Translations under genes and position numbers: made by a program
In this document: positions 17,244 to 25,991 of the stretch, in pieces
How positions within the stretch are numbered: the stretch's first letter is position 1
How the letters are laid out: every line of letters begins with the position of its first letter
Assembly (NCBI RefSeq): GCF_042666875.1
Contig: NZ_JBHTCX010000005.1
Span: 1-64,000, forward strand
Length of the DNA stretch: 64,000 bases
Direction of reading: 5' to 3'
Source: Brachybacterium sp042666875
Lineage (GTDB): Bacteria; Actinomycetota; Actinomycetes; Actinomycetales; Dermabacteraceae
Notes under the pieces: model-generated
Told to the model about the DNA's origin: nothing
The model's input: only the letters and a program-made list of their open reading frames with translations
Databases searched by the model: none

Positions 17244-17699
17244 TCACTCGCTCCAGGCGCCCGGATCCACGTCCTCGGGAGCGATGTTCAGCAACGACCC
17301 GATCTGCTCGGCGAGCACCTGACGCACCAGCAGCTCCAGGTCCTGCTCGCCGGCGCAGCGGGTCTGGACCGGCCGGCAGTAGACGATCACCCGCGCCGGA
17401 TGCTCGCGGGTGGGCGGCAGCGCCCGTCCCAGCAGCACCGTAGCGTCCTCCCACGGGGCCGCGTCGGCGGGAGGCACCTCCTCGACCAGCACCTGCAGAT
17501 GGGCCAGGCGACGCGGGAAGCGCTCCGTGAGGTCCGCCCCGGCGTCGGCGACCAGGTCGTCGAACTGCTCGCGGCGGGTCCGGTAGCCGGGAAGATGCGG
17601 CGGGATCAGATCCCAGCGCCTGCCGCGGCCCCGGCGATCGCGGCGACGCGGCCCCGGGCGCGGTCCCGGCACCGCGGGTCGGATCGGCTCGACATCCAT
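17244..17699 (-). CDS. Metallopeptidase-family protein (Rv3259-like), degenerate zinc motif
   Basis: A 151-residue protein similar in layout to the small actinobacterial zincin-like family placed between WhiB2 and DUF3499 genes. An Arg-rich N-terminus is followed by FDDLVADAGADLTERFP, VIVYCRPVQTRC and LLVRQVLAEQIGSLLNIAPEDVDP. Where classical members have HExxH, this copy has LAEQIG, so zinc-protease activity is doubtful. The family resemblance is from position and pattern; function is unknown. The start ATG 17699 has no ribosome site but lies 6 nt after a TAGAGT box, so it is probably leaderless. Confidence 0.75.
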   Translation of the reverse strand: MDVEPIRPAVPGPRPGPRRRDRRGRGRRWDLIPPHLPGYRTRREQFDDLVADAGADLTERFPRRLAHLQVLVEEVPPADAAPWEDATVLLGRALPPTREHPARVIVYCRPVQTRCAGEQDLELLVRQVLAEQIGSLLNIAPEDVDPGAWSE

Positions 17700-17705
17700 G
17701 GAGGC

Positions 17706-17711
17706 ACTCTA
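17706..17711 (-). promoter_or_regulatory. -10 box (TAGAGT) of a leaderless minus-strand gene
   Basis: TAGAGT on the minus strand ends 6 nt before the ATG at 17699. Transcription would begin at or next to the start codon. Confidence 0.55.
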
Positions 17712-17774
17712 ACGGCCTGGGGGCGACGCCCGGAGGTCAGGGCGCGCCGCCGCCCGAGGGTCGGTTCGCCTGCG

Positions 17775-17780
17775 TACACT
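17775..17780 (+). promoter_or_regulatory. -10 box (TACACT) of the leaderless DUF3499-phosphomannomutase operon
   Basis: TACACT followed by 7 nt and GTG 17788, with no ribosome site between, indicates a leaderless transcript. Confidence 0.6.
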
Positions 17781-17787
17781 GCTGGAC

Positions 17788-18168
17788 GTGCCTGCTCGTG
17801 AATGCTCCCGGACCTCCTGCTCGAGACCGGCCGTCAGCTCGCTGACCTTCGTCTACGAGGACTCGACGGCGGTGCTGGGGCCCTTGTCGCGCACCAGCGA
17901 GCCGCACGCGTACGACCTCTGCAGCGAGCATGCCGGCCGCATGACCGCGCCCCGCGGCTGGGAGATGCTGCGGGTGCCCGGCGGCTCCGACGTCAGCGAT
18001 GATCTCGTGGCCCTCGCCGACGCGGTCCGACAGCGCCCGGCCCCCTCCGGACAGCCCGCGCCGAGCGCGGGGCCGGCGCCGCGCAGCGGCACTCGGACGC
18101 ATCGCACCGCGGGGCCCGACGAGGTGCCGGAGCGCCACCTCCGCGTCGTCAGGAGCACCGATGACTGA
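17788..18168 (+). CDS. DUF3499 family protein
   Basis: A 126-residue protein. The N-terminal domain carries ECSRTSCSRPAVSSLTFVYEDSTAVLGPL and HAYDLCSEHAGRMTAPRGWEM; the two CxxxxC/CxxH pairs suggest a small zinc-binding domain, as in DUF3499 (Rv3258c). The C-terminal 50 residues are Pro/Ala-rich and variable. GTG 17788 is probably leaderless. The gene overlaps the phosphomannomutase start by 8 nt, a conserved actinobacterial arrangement. Function is unknown. Confidence 0.88.
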   Translation: MPARECSRTSCSRPAVSSLTFVYEDSTAVLGPLSRTSEPHAYDLCSEHAGRMTAPRGWEMLRVPGGSDVSDDLVALADAVRQRPAPSGQPAPSAGPAPRSGTRTHRTAGPDEVPERHLRVVRSTDD

Positions 18169-19852
18169 GCGCCCTGCAGCCTCGTCCCCGGACCTCTCCG
18201 CACTGGTCACCGCCAATGACGTGCGCGGCGTCGCGGGCGAGGAGCTCAGCGAGGGCGTCGCCCGCGCGCTCGGCGCCGCCTTCACCGACTTCCTGGACGG
18301 CGATGCGCTGATCGTCGCCCACGACATGCGGATCAGCTCGCCGGATCTGTCCCGTGCGGTCATCGAGGGGGCCGTCCGGCGCGGGGCCATCGTCGGTGAC
18401 GCCGGGCTCGCCTCCACCGACCAGCTCTACTGCGCCTCCGGGCTGCACCGTGCAGCCGGCGTCATGGTCACCGCCTCGCACAACCCCGCCGCCGACAACG
18501 GGCTCAAGCTGTGCCTGCCGGGCGCCCGGCCCCTCAGTCGCGACACCGGCCTGGACGAGATCCGCCGGGCCGCCGAGGCGTACCTGGCCGCGGGGGAGAT
18601 CCCGGAGCGGGGCGAGGGTCGTACGCAGCCGCTGGACACGCTGCCCGACTACGTCGGGACGCTGCACGGCCTGGTGAGCGTGCCGGATCGCCGGCCGCTG
18701 CGGGTCGCCGTCGACGCCGGCAACGCGATGGCCGGCCTCACCGCCCCTGCGGTCCTCGAGAGCCTCGAGCAGCTCGACGTGGTCCCCGTCCACTTCGAGC
18801 TCGACGGGACGTTCCCGAACCATCCGGCCGATCCCCTGGACCGCGGCACGCTGCGCGACCTGCAGGACGCGATCCTCGCCCACGGTGCGGATCTCGGACT
18901 CGCCTTCGACGGCGACGCCGACCGCTGCGTGGTCCTGGACGAGACGGGCGCGGCCGTGCCGCCCTCGGCGATCACTGCGCTCATCGCCCGCCGCGAAGTG
19001 GCCCGCGCCCGTGCCGCAGGCGAGGAGCGGCCTGTCGTCGTCGCCAACCTCGTCTCCTCCCGCCACGTCGCCGAGGCCGTCCTGGAGGCCGGGGGAGAAG
19101 CGGTCCGTTCGCCCGTCGGCCACTCGCTGCTGAAGGCCCTGATGGCCGAGCACGATGCCGTCTTCGGCGGCGAGCACTCCGCGCACTACTACTTCCGGGA
19201 CTTCTTCTTCGCCGACTCCGGCATGCTCGCCGCCCTGCACGTGCTCGCCGCACTGGGGGAGAGCGACGGACCGCTGTCCGCCCTGATCGCCGAGCACGAC
19301 CCCTATCCCTCCAGCGGCGAGATCAACACCCGCGTCCAGGACCCCTCCGCTGTCAGGGAGCGGGTACGGGAGCACGTGGAGAACCTGCCCGGGGCGCGTC
19401 TGGACGACCTCGACGGGATCACCGCCGTGCACTGGGATCCCGGCTCCCTGCCCGAGGACCGCTGGTGGTTCTCGCTGCGCTCGTCGAACAACGAGCCGCT
19501 GCTGCGGCTGAACGTCGAGGCCGAGCTGGAGACGACGATGATCCGGATCCGCGAGGAGATCCTGGCGATCGTCCGCGACCAGGACCTCACCACGGCCCCG
19601 TCCTCGGCCGACGCCGACGCAGCGGACTCCGACGGGGGGTCGGTGCCGCCGGCGGAGTCGGAGCTTCCCCCCGGCGCTAGCGGAGCCGACGTGCCCAGCT
19701 GGGTGCGCTCGCGTCTGCGCTGCCCCGACTGCGGAGGCGAGCTGCGAGACGTCGACGCGGCCCTGCAGTGCACCGGATGTGCGCGCCGGCACCCCGTCGA
19801 GGACGGGATCCCGGTCCTCATCGCCGGTCGCCACGACTCTCCGTCGGCCTGA
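18161..19852 (+). CDS. manB: Phosphomannomutase/phosphoglucomutase fused to a Trm112-like zinc domain
   Basis: A 563-residue protein. Residues 15-460 are an alpha-phosphohexomutase: the catalytic phosphoserine motif TASHNP (S106), the metal site DGDADR (250-255), the sugar-ring GGEHSAHYYF loop, and the phosphate-binding RSSNNEPLLRLN loop. It interconverts mannose-6-phosphate and mannose-1-phosphate for GDP-mannose and glycan synthesis. After an acidic Ser/Asp/Glu linker, residues 517-555 form a small zinc domain with C521-x2-C524 and C537-x2-C540 and a DGIPVLI end, as in Trm112-like/UPF0434 proteins. In relatives this domain is usually a separate neighbouring gene, so the fusion is unusual. 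Confidence 0.93.
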   Translation: MTERPAASSPDLSALVTANDVRGVAGEELSEGVARALGAAFTDFLDGDALIVAHDMRISSPDLSRAVIEGAVRRGAIVGDAGLASTDQLYCASGLHRAAGVMVTASHNPAADNGLKLCLPGARPLSRDTGLDEIRRAAEAYLAAGEIPERGEGRTQPLDTLPDYVGTLHGLVSVPDRRPLRVAVDAGNAMAGLTAPAVLESLEQLDVVPVHFELDGTFPNHPADPLDRGTLRDLQDAILAHGADLGLAFDGDADRCVVLDETGAAVPPSAITALIARREVARARAAGEERPVVVANLVSSRHVAEAVLEAGGEAVRSPVGHSLLKALMAEHDAVFGGEHSAHYYFRDFFFADSGMLAALHVLAALGESDGPLSALIAEHDPYPSSGEINTRVQDPSAVRERVREHVENLPGARLDDLDGITAVHWDPGSLPEDRWWFSLRSSNNEPLLRLNVEAELETTMIRIREEILAIVRDQDLTTAPSSADADAADSDGGSVPPAESELPPGASGADVPSWVRSRLRCPDCGGELRDVDAALQCTGCARRHPVEDGIPVLIAGRHDSPSA

Positions 19853-19856
19853 GCAG

Positions 19857-19875
19857 GAGCCGCACCGGTCGGCTC
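19857..19875. terminator. Hairpin between convergent phosphomannomutase and RDD genes
   Basis: GAGCCG (19857-19862) pairs perfectly with CGGCTC (19870-19875) around a 7-nt loop, in a 21-nt convergent gap. Confidence 0.45.
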
Positions 19876-20725
19876 AGGCGGAGAACGGCACCGCGCGGAC
19901 CTCGGCGGACAGCTCCCGCTGACGCTCCTGGCCGCGCCGCAGCCGCTCCTCGTCCCGGCGGGACCGTTCGGCGATCACCGCAGCCAGGAACTCCTCCGGA
20001 TCCGTCCCCGGCGGCGGGGCCGGAGCGACATGGGGCAGGGTGCGCCGCAGCAGATCGCGCGAGAGCTCGCGGCGCGAGGTCGGGTGAATGGTCGCCGCGC
20101 GCGGCAGGAACGAGCGGATGTCCTGCATCAGCGTCACGGGGAGCCGGCCGACGTCCGCCGCGCGGACCCACTCGCTCAGCGCGGCCGGCACCTGCACCCG
20201 GCTCGCCTCGAGATCCCGCATCCGCTCCTGGATCACCATGGTCCCGGCCAGCAGATCACCCACCCGGCGTGACCTGCGGTCGATCACCGAGCAGGTCAGC
20301 GCGAGCGAGCCCGCGGTGGACCAGATCTCCAGCATCGCCATCACGGCCCGCAGCAGGCTCTGGCGCACGTGGACAGGGCCGCCGTCGTCCCGCACCACTC
20401 GGGTGCCCATCACGAGGCGGCCGACGGAGCGTCCCTGCAGCAGCAGCTCGCACAGGACCGGGTAGCCCACATAGACCAGCACCGAGACCAGCACCACTGC
20501 GGCGGCGACCAGTCCGTCATCGAGATCGGCCCGCGCGGCCGACCAGGCCACGGCGACCGTTCCGGCGATCAGGATCGCCAGCTGCACCGCGCCGTCGACG
20601 GCGGCCGAGAGCATGCGCGTGGCGAACGTGGCGGTGCGCAGGTCCAGCAGCACGGCATCGCCGGTGATCAGTGCTTCCCGATCGGGGCGCGCGGGTACCG
20701 CCGCCGTCGAGCCCATCGTTGCCAT
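19874..20725 (-). CDS. RDD family membrane protein
   Basis: A 283-residue protein. LDLRTATFATRMLSAAVDGAVQLAILIAG marks the RDD domain start, where the family's Arg-Asp-Asp signature is partly kept (RMLSAAVD). It has about three membrane helices (50-72, 80-105, 145-170) and a charged cytoplasmic C-terminus of about 100 residues. It is divergent from a SpoIIM-like gene; RDD and SpoIIM proteins are commonly paired beside MoxR/DUF58 operons in actinobacteria. A CAGGAT box 6 nt before ATG 20725 suggests a leaderless start. Function is unknown; transport or envelope assembly is often proposed. Confidence 0.82.
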   Translation of the reverse strand: MATMGSTAAVPARPDREALITGDAVLLDLRTATFATRMLSAAVDGAVQLAILIAGTVAVAWSAARADLDDGLVAAAVVLVSVLVYVGYPVLCELLLQGRSVGRLVMGTRVVRDDGGPVHVRQSLLRAVMAMLEIWSTAGSLALTCSVIDRRSRRVGDLLAGTMVIQERMRDLEASRVQVPAALSEWVRAADVGRLPVTLMQDIRSFLPRAATIHPTSRRELSRDLLRRTLPHVAPAPPPGTDPEEFLAAVIAERSRRDEERLRRGQERQRELSAEVRAVPFSA

Positions 20726-20830
20726 GCCCCCATCCTGGCAGGATCGGCCCGCGCCGGTGAGCGCCGAGCGTCGGCTTCCGACGGCGGGGCCTCCGACTTT
20801 CGTCGGCCGCCGCCGGGCGGCTGCGGATCC

Positions 20831-20836
20831 TAGGCT
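20831..20836 (+). promoter_or_regulatory. -10 box (TAGGCT) of a leaderless SpoIIM-like gene
   Basis: TAGGCT, then 6 nt, then GTG 20843, with no ribosome site. Confidence 0.6.
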
Positions 20837-20842
20837 GACCCC

Positions 20843-21838
20843 GTGGACACCGACGCCTTCATCGCCGTGCACCGCCCGCAGTGGGAACGTCTGCGGGAGC
20901 TGACCCGCGCCCGGAGACTGGACGCGGCCGGCATCGACGAACTGCTCTCGCTCTACCAGGAGACCGCCACCCACCTGTCCACGGTGCGCTCGACGAATCC
21001 GGACCCGGCCCTGACCGCGCGACTCTCGCTGCTGGTCCATCGTGCCCGGCTGCGGATCACCGGCACTCGGACCCCGCTGTGGAAGCACGCGCGCAGCTTC
21101 TTCTGGGAGGACCTGCCGGCAGCCCTGTACCAGGCCCGGTGGACGGTCGCGCTCGCAGCCGGGATCTTCCTGCTCGCGGCGGTCGTCACCGGTGTCTACT
21201 TCGGCACGGACGCCACCGCTCGCGAGCTCGTGATCTCCGAGGCGGATCAGCGCGACCTGGCCGAGCACGACTTCGTCGCCTACTACTTCCAGGGCGAGGC
21301 CTCGGGCTTCGCCGCCCAGGTGTGGACGAACAACGCCTGGATCACCGTGCAGGCCGTGGTGTTCGGCGTGACCGGCATCTGGCCCGTGGTCATGCTGCTC
21401 CAGAACGCTCTGAACGTGGGCCTCTCCGGCGGGGTCATGGGCGCCTACGACGGGCTGGGCACGTTCTTCGTGTTCCTGCTGCCCCACGGTCTGCTCGAGA
21501 TCACCGCCGTGCTGGTCGGGGCCGGGGCCGGGCTGCGGACGTTCTGGGCCTGGGTGCGGCCCGGGCCGCTGCCACGGCTCTGGGCGCTGTCCCGCGCCGC
21601 GCGCGCCCTGGTGACCGTAGCGATCGGGCTGGTCCCGGTGCTCCTGGTCTCCGGAGTGATCGAGGCCTTCGTGACGCCGAGCTCGCTGCCGCCCGCGGTG
21701 CGCATCGCCATCGGGGTCCTCGCCTGGCTCGCCTTCCTCGTGGTCATGTTCGGCCGCGGCCGGCAGGTGCACCGTCAGGGCGTCACCGGCGACCTCCCGC
21801 AGGAGATGGTGGGCGACCACGTCGCCACCGCCGGCTGA
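20843..21838 (+). CDS. Stage II sporulation protein M-like membrane protein
   Basis: A 331-residue SpoIIM-family protein. A cytoplasmic helical N-terminus (RPQWERLRELTRARRLDAAGIDELLSLYQ) precedes about six membrane helices beginning at WTVALAAGIFLLAAVVTG (about 95). The central FLLPHGLLEITAVLVGAGAGLR motif is the most conserved part of the family. In Bacillus SpoIIM takes part in septal peptidoglycan remodelling during engulfment; non-sporulating actinobacteria keep the gene beside RDD and MoxR/DUF58 genes with an unknown envelope role. Confidence 0.88.
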   Translation: MDTDAFIAVHRPQWERLRELTRARRLDAAGIDELLSLYQETATHLSTVRSTNPDPALTARLSLLVHRARLRITGTRTPLWKHARSFFWEDLPAALYQARWTVALAAGIFLLAAVVTGVYFGTDATARELVISEADQRDLAEHDFVAYYFQGEASGFAAQVWTNNAWITVQAVVFGVTGIWPVVMLLQNALNVGLSGGVMGAYDGLGTFFVFLLPHGLLEITAVLVGAGAGLRTFWAWVRPGPLPRLWALSRAARALVTVAIGLVPVLLVSGVIEAFVTPSSLPPAVRIAIGVLAWLAFLVVMFGRGRQVHRQGVTGDLPQEMVGDHVATAG

Positions 21839-21849
21839 GGGGATCGCCC

Positions 21850-21865
21850 GGCGCTCAGAGGCGCC
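21850..21865. terminator. Small hairpin between convergent SpoIIM and DUF58 genes
   Basis: GGCGC (21850-21854) and GCGCC (21861-21865) enclose TCAGAG. It is short, but sits in the 16-nt convergent gap. Confidence 0.3.
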
Positions 21866-23153
21866 CGGCGGCCTTGAGGGCGAGATAGGCGTCCGCGAGC
21901 GCCTGCGGGGCCCGGTCGGGCGGAGCGTCGGCCACATGGGCACCGACCCGTTCCAGCGCGCGGGCGACCCCCGCCCGCTCGGCCCGAGCCTGCTCGGCGG
22001 CGGCAGCGCTGTAGACCGCCTCGACGTCTCCGCGGCCGGCGGCGAGCGCCTCCAGGGCGGGATCGGCGACGGAGGCCACCAACAGCGGATGGTCCCGGGC
22101 GATCCGGGCTGCGACCGGCAGCAGACCGGTGTGCACGACGGACGCCTCGACCGGGGTCACCAGGACCACCAGCGCACCGCGCCGCGAGCGCTCCGAGATG
22201 GCGCGGGCGGCGCGTTCCCAGTCGGTCTCGACCAGCGCCGGGTGCACGGCCGCGGTGGCGGTGACCATGTCGTTCAGCACCCGGGTGCGGTTCGCGCCCA
22301 GCACCGAGACGTGGGTGATGCGATCGATGCACATCAGGTCGACCCGGTCTCCGGCCTGGCCGGCGAGCGCGGTCAGCAGCAGTGCGGCGTCGAAGGCCGC
22401 GTCCAGGCGGGTCGAGTCGCCCAGACGGCTCGCCGAGGTCCGGGAGGTGTCCACGACGATCAGCACGTGGCGGTCCCGCTCCGGGCGCCACGTGCGCACC
22501 ACGACGCTGCGCCGGCGGGCGGTCGCGCGCCAGTCGATCGAGCGCACGTCGTCGCCGTCCACGAAGTCCCGCAGGGAGTCGAACTCCGTGCCCTGACCGC
22601 GCTGATGGACGGCCGCGAGACCCTCGATCTCGCGCAGCCGCTGCACCCGCGAGGGCAGGTGCCGCCGGGAGCCGAAGGGATGCAGGGCCAGCATCCTGCC
22701 CGGGGCATCGACCCGCGCCGTGCGGCGAGCGAGGCCGAGCGGGCCGCACGAGGCGACCAGCAGCGCGCGGGAGCTGTGCTCGCCGCGACGGGTGGGTGTG
22801 AACGACTGGGTGAGGGCGCGCCGCTCCCGGGCGGGGATGCGCAGTGCGGAGCGCTGCCGGTCGAGCCCGGCCGTCGGATTCCAGGCGTCGCGCACCTCCA
22901 GGTCCGCGGTGCGGCCGGTGGGATTGGTCAGCAGCAGCCGACCGGAGGTCTCTCCGCCCAGCCGTACCTGCAGCGGGGCCTCGCGGCGCACCCGGATCGC
23001 CCCCGGACGCGGGGCGGCGAACGCATCGGCGAGAACCACCAGCGCCCACAGCCCCAGCAGCACCAGCAGCACCCACCAGATCGGCCACAGGACGATGACG
23101 GGCAGAGCGAGCAGCGCCAGCAGCGCCGCGCGCGGGGTCAGCGAGATCCTCAT
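21855..23153 (-). CDS. DUF58 domain protein
   Basis: A 432-residue protein with two membrane helices at the N-terminus (about 8-45, LLALLALPVIVLWPIWWVLLVLLGLWALVV), a beta-rich middle, and a DUF58/von Willebrand-like domain (about 195-330). The domain carries GTEFDSLRDFVDGDDVRSIDWRATARR, the family hallmark, followed by HVLIVVDTSRTS, a MIDAS-like DxS motif. DUF58 proteins act with MoxR ATPases in assembly or maintenance of surface or enzyme complexes. It is last in the minus-strand operon, 11 nt after moxR. Confidence 0.9.
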   Translation of the reverse strand: MRISLTPRAALLALLALPVIVLWPIWWVLLVLLGLWALVVLADAFAAPRPGAIRVRREAPLQVRLGGETSGRLLLTNPTGRTADLEVRDAWNPTAGLDRQRSALRIPARERRALTQSFTPTRRGEHSSRALLVASCGPLGLARRTARVDAPGRMLALHPFGSRRHLPSRVQRLREIEGLAAVHQRGQGTEFDSLRDFVDGDDVRSIDWRATARRRSVVVRTWRPERDRHVLIVVDTSRTSASRLGDSTRLDAAFDAALLLTALAGQAGDRVDLMCIDRITHVSVLGANRTRVLNDMVTATAAVHPALVETDWERAARAISERSRRGALVVLVTPVEASVVHTGLLPVAARIARDHPLLVASVADPALEALAAGRGDVEAVYSAAAAEQARAERAGVARALERVGAHVADAPPDRAPQALADAYLALKAAGRL

Positions 23154-23164
23154 CGACGCGTCCC

Positions 23165-24190
23165 TCAGCGGGGCACCGGGACGGAGGCGAGGGTCGCGGC
23201 GAGCACGGACTCGACCTGGGTTCCCTCCAACTCGGACTCGGTGGTCAGGCGGACGCGGTGGGAGAGCGTGGCCGGGGCCATGGTCTTGACGTCGTCGGGG
23301 GTGATGAAGTCACGGCCGGCGAGGTAGGCCCAGGCGCGCGCGGTGCGCAGCAGGGCGATCGCGCCGCGGGGGGAGACACCGAGCGAGAGACTGGGCGAGC
23401 GGCGGGTGGCACGGCACACGTCGACGATGTACTGGACGACCTGATCCTCCGCGACGACGCGGGCGACGTCCTGCTGGGCACGGTGCAGGGACGGCACATC
23501 GACCACGGGGCCCAGTCCCATCGCGGCGAGGTCGCTGATGTCGAAGCCCTCCGCGTGGCGGCGCAGCACGTCGATCTCGTCGTCGCGCTCGGGCAGCGGC
23601 ATCACGGCCTTGAGCAGGAACCGGTCCAGCTGCGCCTCCGGCAGGGCATAGGTGCCGTCGAACTCGATGGGGTTCTGGGTGGCGATGACCAGGAACGGGT
23701 CCGGCAGCGGACGGCTCGCCCCGTCCACGGTCACCTGCCGCTCCTCCATGGCCTCCAGCAGCGCCGACTGGGTCTTCGGGGGAGTGCGGTTGACCTCGTC
23801 GGCCAGCAGCAGGTTGGTGAACACCGGGCCCTCACGGAAGACGAGGTCGCTGGTGGTGTTGTCGTAGATCAGGGACCCGGTGATGTCGCCGGGCATCATG
23901 TCCGGCGTGAACTGGACGCGACGCATCCGCACGTCGAGAGCGGCGGCCAGGGACCGCACCAGGAGCGTCTTCGCGACCCCGGGCACGCCTTCGAGGAGCA
24001 CGTGCCCACGGCACAGGAGAGCGACGACGAGGCTGGTCACGGCCGCTTCCTGCCCGACGACGCCCTTGTGGATCTCGGTGGCCAGACCCTGCAGCTGATC
24101 GCGGGTGTCCACGTCGACGGCGGGGCCGGTGGTGGGACCTGCGTCTGCAGTCCGGGGCGGGTGCGGTGCGGCGGGGGTGGGGTCGGTCAT
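23165..24190 (-). CDS. MoxR-type AAA ATPase
   Basis: A 341-residue AAA+ ATPase of the MoxR/RavA branch. Walker A is GVPGVAKT (68-75), Walker B is LLLADEVNR, sensor 1 is VIATQNPIEFDGTY, and the C-terminal lid carries SLSLGVSPRGAIALLRTARAWA. MoxR proteins act as chaperones with VWA/DUF58 partners, here the next gene. The start ATG 24190 overlaps the DUF4350 stop by 4 nt and has GGAG upstream. Confidence 0.94.
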   Translation of the reverse strand: MTDPTPAAPHPPRTADAGPTTGPAVDVDTRDQLQGLATEIHKGVVGQEAAVTSLVVALLCRGHVLLEGVPGVAKTLLVRSLAAALDVRMRRVQFTPDMMPGDITGSLIYDNTTSDLVFREGPVFTNLLLADEVNRTPPKTQSALLEAMEERQVTVDGASRPLPDPFLVIATQNPIEFDGTYALPEAQLDRFLLKAVMPLPERDDEIDVLRRHAEGFDISDLAAMGLGPVVDVPSLHRAQQDVARVVAEDQVVQYIVDVCRATRRSPSLSLGVSPRGAIALLRTARAWAYLAGRDFITPDDVKTMAPATLSHRVRLTTESELEGTQVESVLAATLASVPVPR

Positions 24191-25347
24191 CGGTCGATCT
24201 CCTTCTCGAGACTGTCCAGGTCCTGGGCGAGGCGCACGAGGTCCTGGTCGCTGGTGACAGGGGTGGGGCCGAGCAGCGTCCGCAGCTGCTCGGGGGTGCG
24301 GTCGACATGGGACGCGAGTGCTGCGATCAGGCCGTCCAGAGCGGATTCGCGGCGCAGGCCGAGGCGATCGGCGAGCCGGGTCGAGGCCGCCGAGCGCAAT
24401 GCCGTCGCGGCCGCGTCCCGCGCTTCGGCCTGCTGCAGCAGGCGGGCCCGTCCCAGGACCAGCTCCTGGGGGCGGACCGTGACCGGCAGGGGCTCGACCA
24501 CCACGGGGCCGAAGCGCCTGCCCAGCGCGAGCAGCGCGATCGTGCCGGCTACGAGGATCCACAGTGCCAGCGGACCGGCCCAGTCGGGCAGGTACGTCAG
24601 GATGCTCTGCGCGCCCGAGTTCATCGGGTCGCTGGCCGAGGGCAGGTACCAGCTCAGCTCGCCGGAATCGCCGAGAGCATTGAGGACGACGGCGGAGTTG
24701 TCGGCCTCGCCGACGCCGTCGTTGGTCAGCAGATCCGCGCTGCCGAGGACCAGAAGACGGTCCTCGCCCACCACCAGGGCCCCGTCACCGGAGAGGAAGC
24801 AGTTCTCGCCCCCCTCACCGGCGCGGTACAGGGTGGAGCGCCCCCGCAGCCCGTCCTCACCGGGCACCCGCAGCTGGCGCGCCCCGTGGGCGAGATCCCC
24901 GCAGCCGGCACCGGCCTCCAGCTCGGTGGGGCTGCGGAGGGCGCCTGCGGGACTGATCCCCGTGCTCAGGGAGGACAGCGTCATCTCGTCCGGCTGCACC
25001 AGCACCATGCGGCCGCCCCCGTCCTCGTGGGCCTCGGCCAGGGCGTCGAGCTGTTCGGCGGTGAGGCTGTTCGGGGCCGCGACCAGCACCGTGCGGCCGG
25101 CCCGGAGGGAGTCGGCGGTATCGGCCGTGAGACGTTCGACCTGCACGTCGACGCCGAGATCTCCGAGCACCTGGACCACGGCCTTCGAGCCCTGTCCGGT
25201 GGGCGCATCGGGCTCCAGCGGTCCGTCGCGGTAGATGCCGCGGGCGATGGAGGCCACCACCGCGGCGACCACCGCGAGCGTCACGAGCACGATGAGCCAG
25301 GGGCGGCGGCGCCCTGCCTCGGGGCGGGGAGCGGCCGGCGAGCTCAT
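24187..25347 (-). CDS. DUF4350 domain membrane protein
   Basis: A 386-residue protein with two membrane helices: about 16-38 (PWLIVLVTLAVVAAVVASIA) and about 255-275 (GPLALWILVAGTIALLALG). The extracellular part between them has a flavodoxin-like DUF4350 pattern (KAVVQVLGDLGVDVQVER, RTVLVAAPNSLT, GRMVLVQPDEM). The cytoplasmic C-terminus is helical. It shares 4-nt overlaps with both neighbours (DUF4129 and MoxR), so the products are made together. Function is unknown. Confidence 0.85.
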   Translation of the reverse strand: MSSPAAPRPEAGRRRPWLIVLVTLAVVAAVVASIARGIYRDGPLEPDAPTGQGSKAVVQVLGDLGVDVQVERLTADTADSLRAGRTVLVAAPNSLTAEQLDALAEAHEDGGGRMVLVQPDEMTLSSLSTGISPAGALRSPTELEAGAGCGDLAHGARQLRVPGEDGLRGRSTLYRAGEGGENCFLSGDGALVVGEDRLLVLGSADLLTNDGVGEADNSAVVLNALGDSGELSWYLPSASDPMNSGAQSILTYLPDWAGPLALWILVAGTIALLALGRRFGPVVVEPLPVTVRPQELVLGRARLLQQAEARDAAATALRSAASTRLADRLGLRRESALDGLIAALASHVDRTPEQLRTLLGPTPVTSDQDLVRLAQDLDSLEKEIDR

Positions 25348-25991
25348 GAGGCGGCTCGTTCGTCGGCGGCCGACAGGTCGGGGGTCGACTCGGAGATGTA
25401 TTCGGCCAGACGCAGCAGGTCGTCGGCCTGCTTCGGCGACGTCGCGCGGCGGGAGTAGGCGGCGGTGTCGAAGGCATCTGCCCCGCGCAGCAGGCGGCCG
25501 CGAAGGTCGGGGAAGGACTGGGCGGCGCGGTTCGCGGCCTCGTGCGCCGTCATCCCGGCGGCCACGTCCAGCAGGGTGCGCTCGTCGAGATCGCGCACCA
25601 GCGCGCGCAGGGCGAGCACCGTGCCGTCGTCCGTCCGGCCCGCATCGATGGCGGAGCGGGCCGACGCGCGCAGCTCCGAGGCGCTGAGCACCGGCTGCGC
25701 ATCGAGTCCCGCGGGGACGGCGAGGGTATGGCTGCGGCGGATCAGCCCGGTGCGCCGCAGCACCAGGAACGCCGCCAGCAGCAGGGCGAGAGCCACGGCG
25801 ACGGCGAGACCGGCCTGGGCGGCGGAGGAGCCGTCGATGCCGTCGACGAGGTTCGTCAGCCACCGCTCGATCACGCCGAGCAGCCAGCTGACGAAGCCGG
25901 GGGAGTCGTCGTACTCGGATTTGGACAGCTCCTCGAGGATGCGGGAGCGGGCCTCGTCCGGGTCCAGGGGCGGGGGGCCGGCAGGGTTCAT
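25344..25991 (-). CDS. DUF4129 domain protein
   Basis: A 215-residue protein with one membrane helix (about 62-84). The cytoplasmic C-terminal DUF4129 domain has LRALVRDLDERTLLDVAAGMTAHEAANRA and FDTAAYSRRATSPKQADDLLRLAEYI, the typical helical pattern. Such domains accompany transglutaminase, MoxR and DUF58 genes. Start ATG 25991 overlaps the upstream stop (ATGA). Confidence 0.85.
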   Translation of the reverse strand: MNPAGPPPLDPDEARSRILEELSKSEYDDSPGFVSWLLGVIERWLTNLVDGIDGSSAAQAGLAVAVALALLLAAFLVLRRTGLIRRSHTLAVPAGLDAQPVLSASELRASARSAIDAGRTDDGTVLALRALVRDLDERTLLDVAAGMTAHEAANRAAQSFPDLRGRLLRGADAFDTAAYSRRATSPKQADDLLRLAEYISESTPDLSAADERAAS

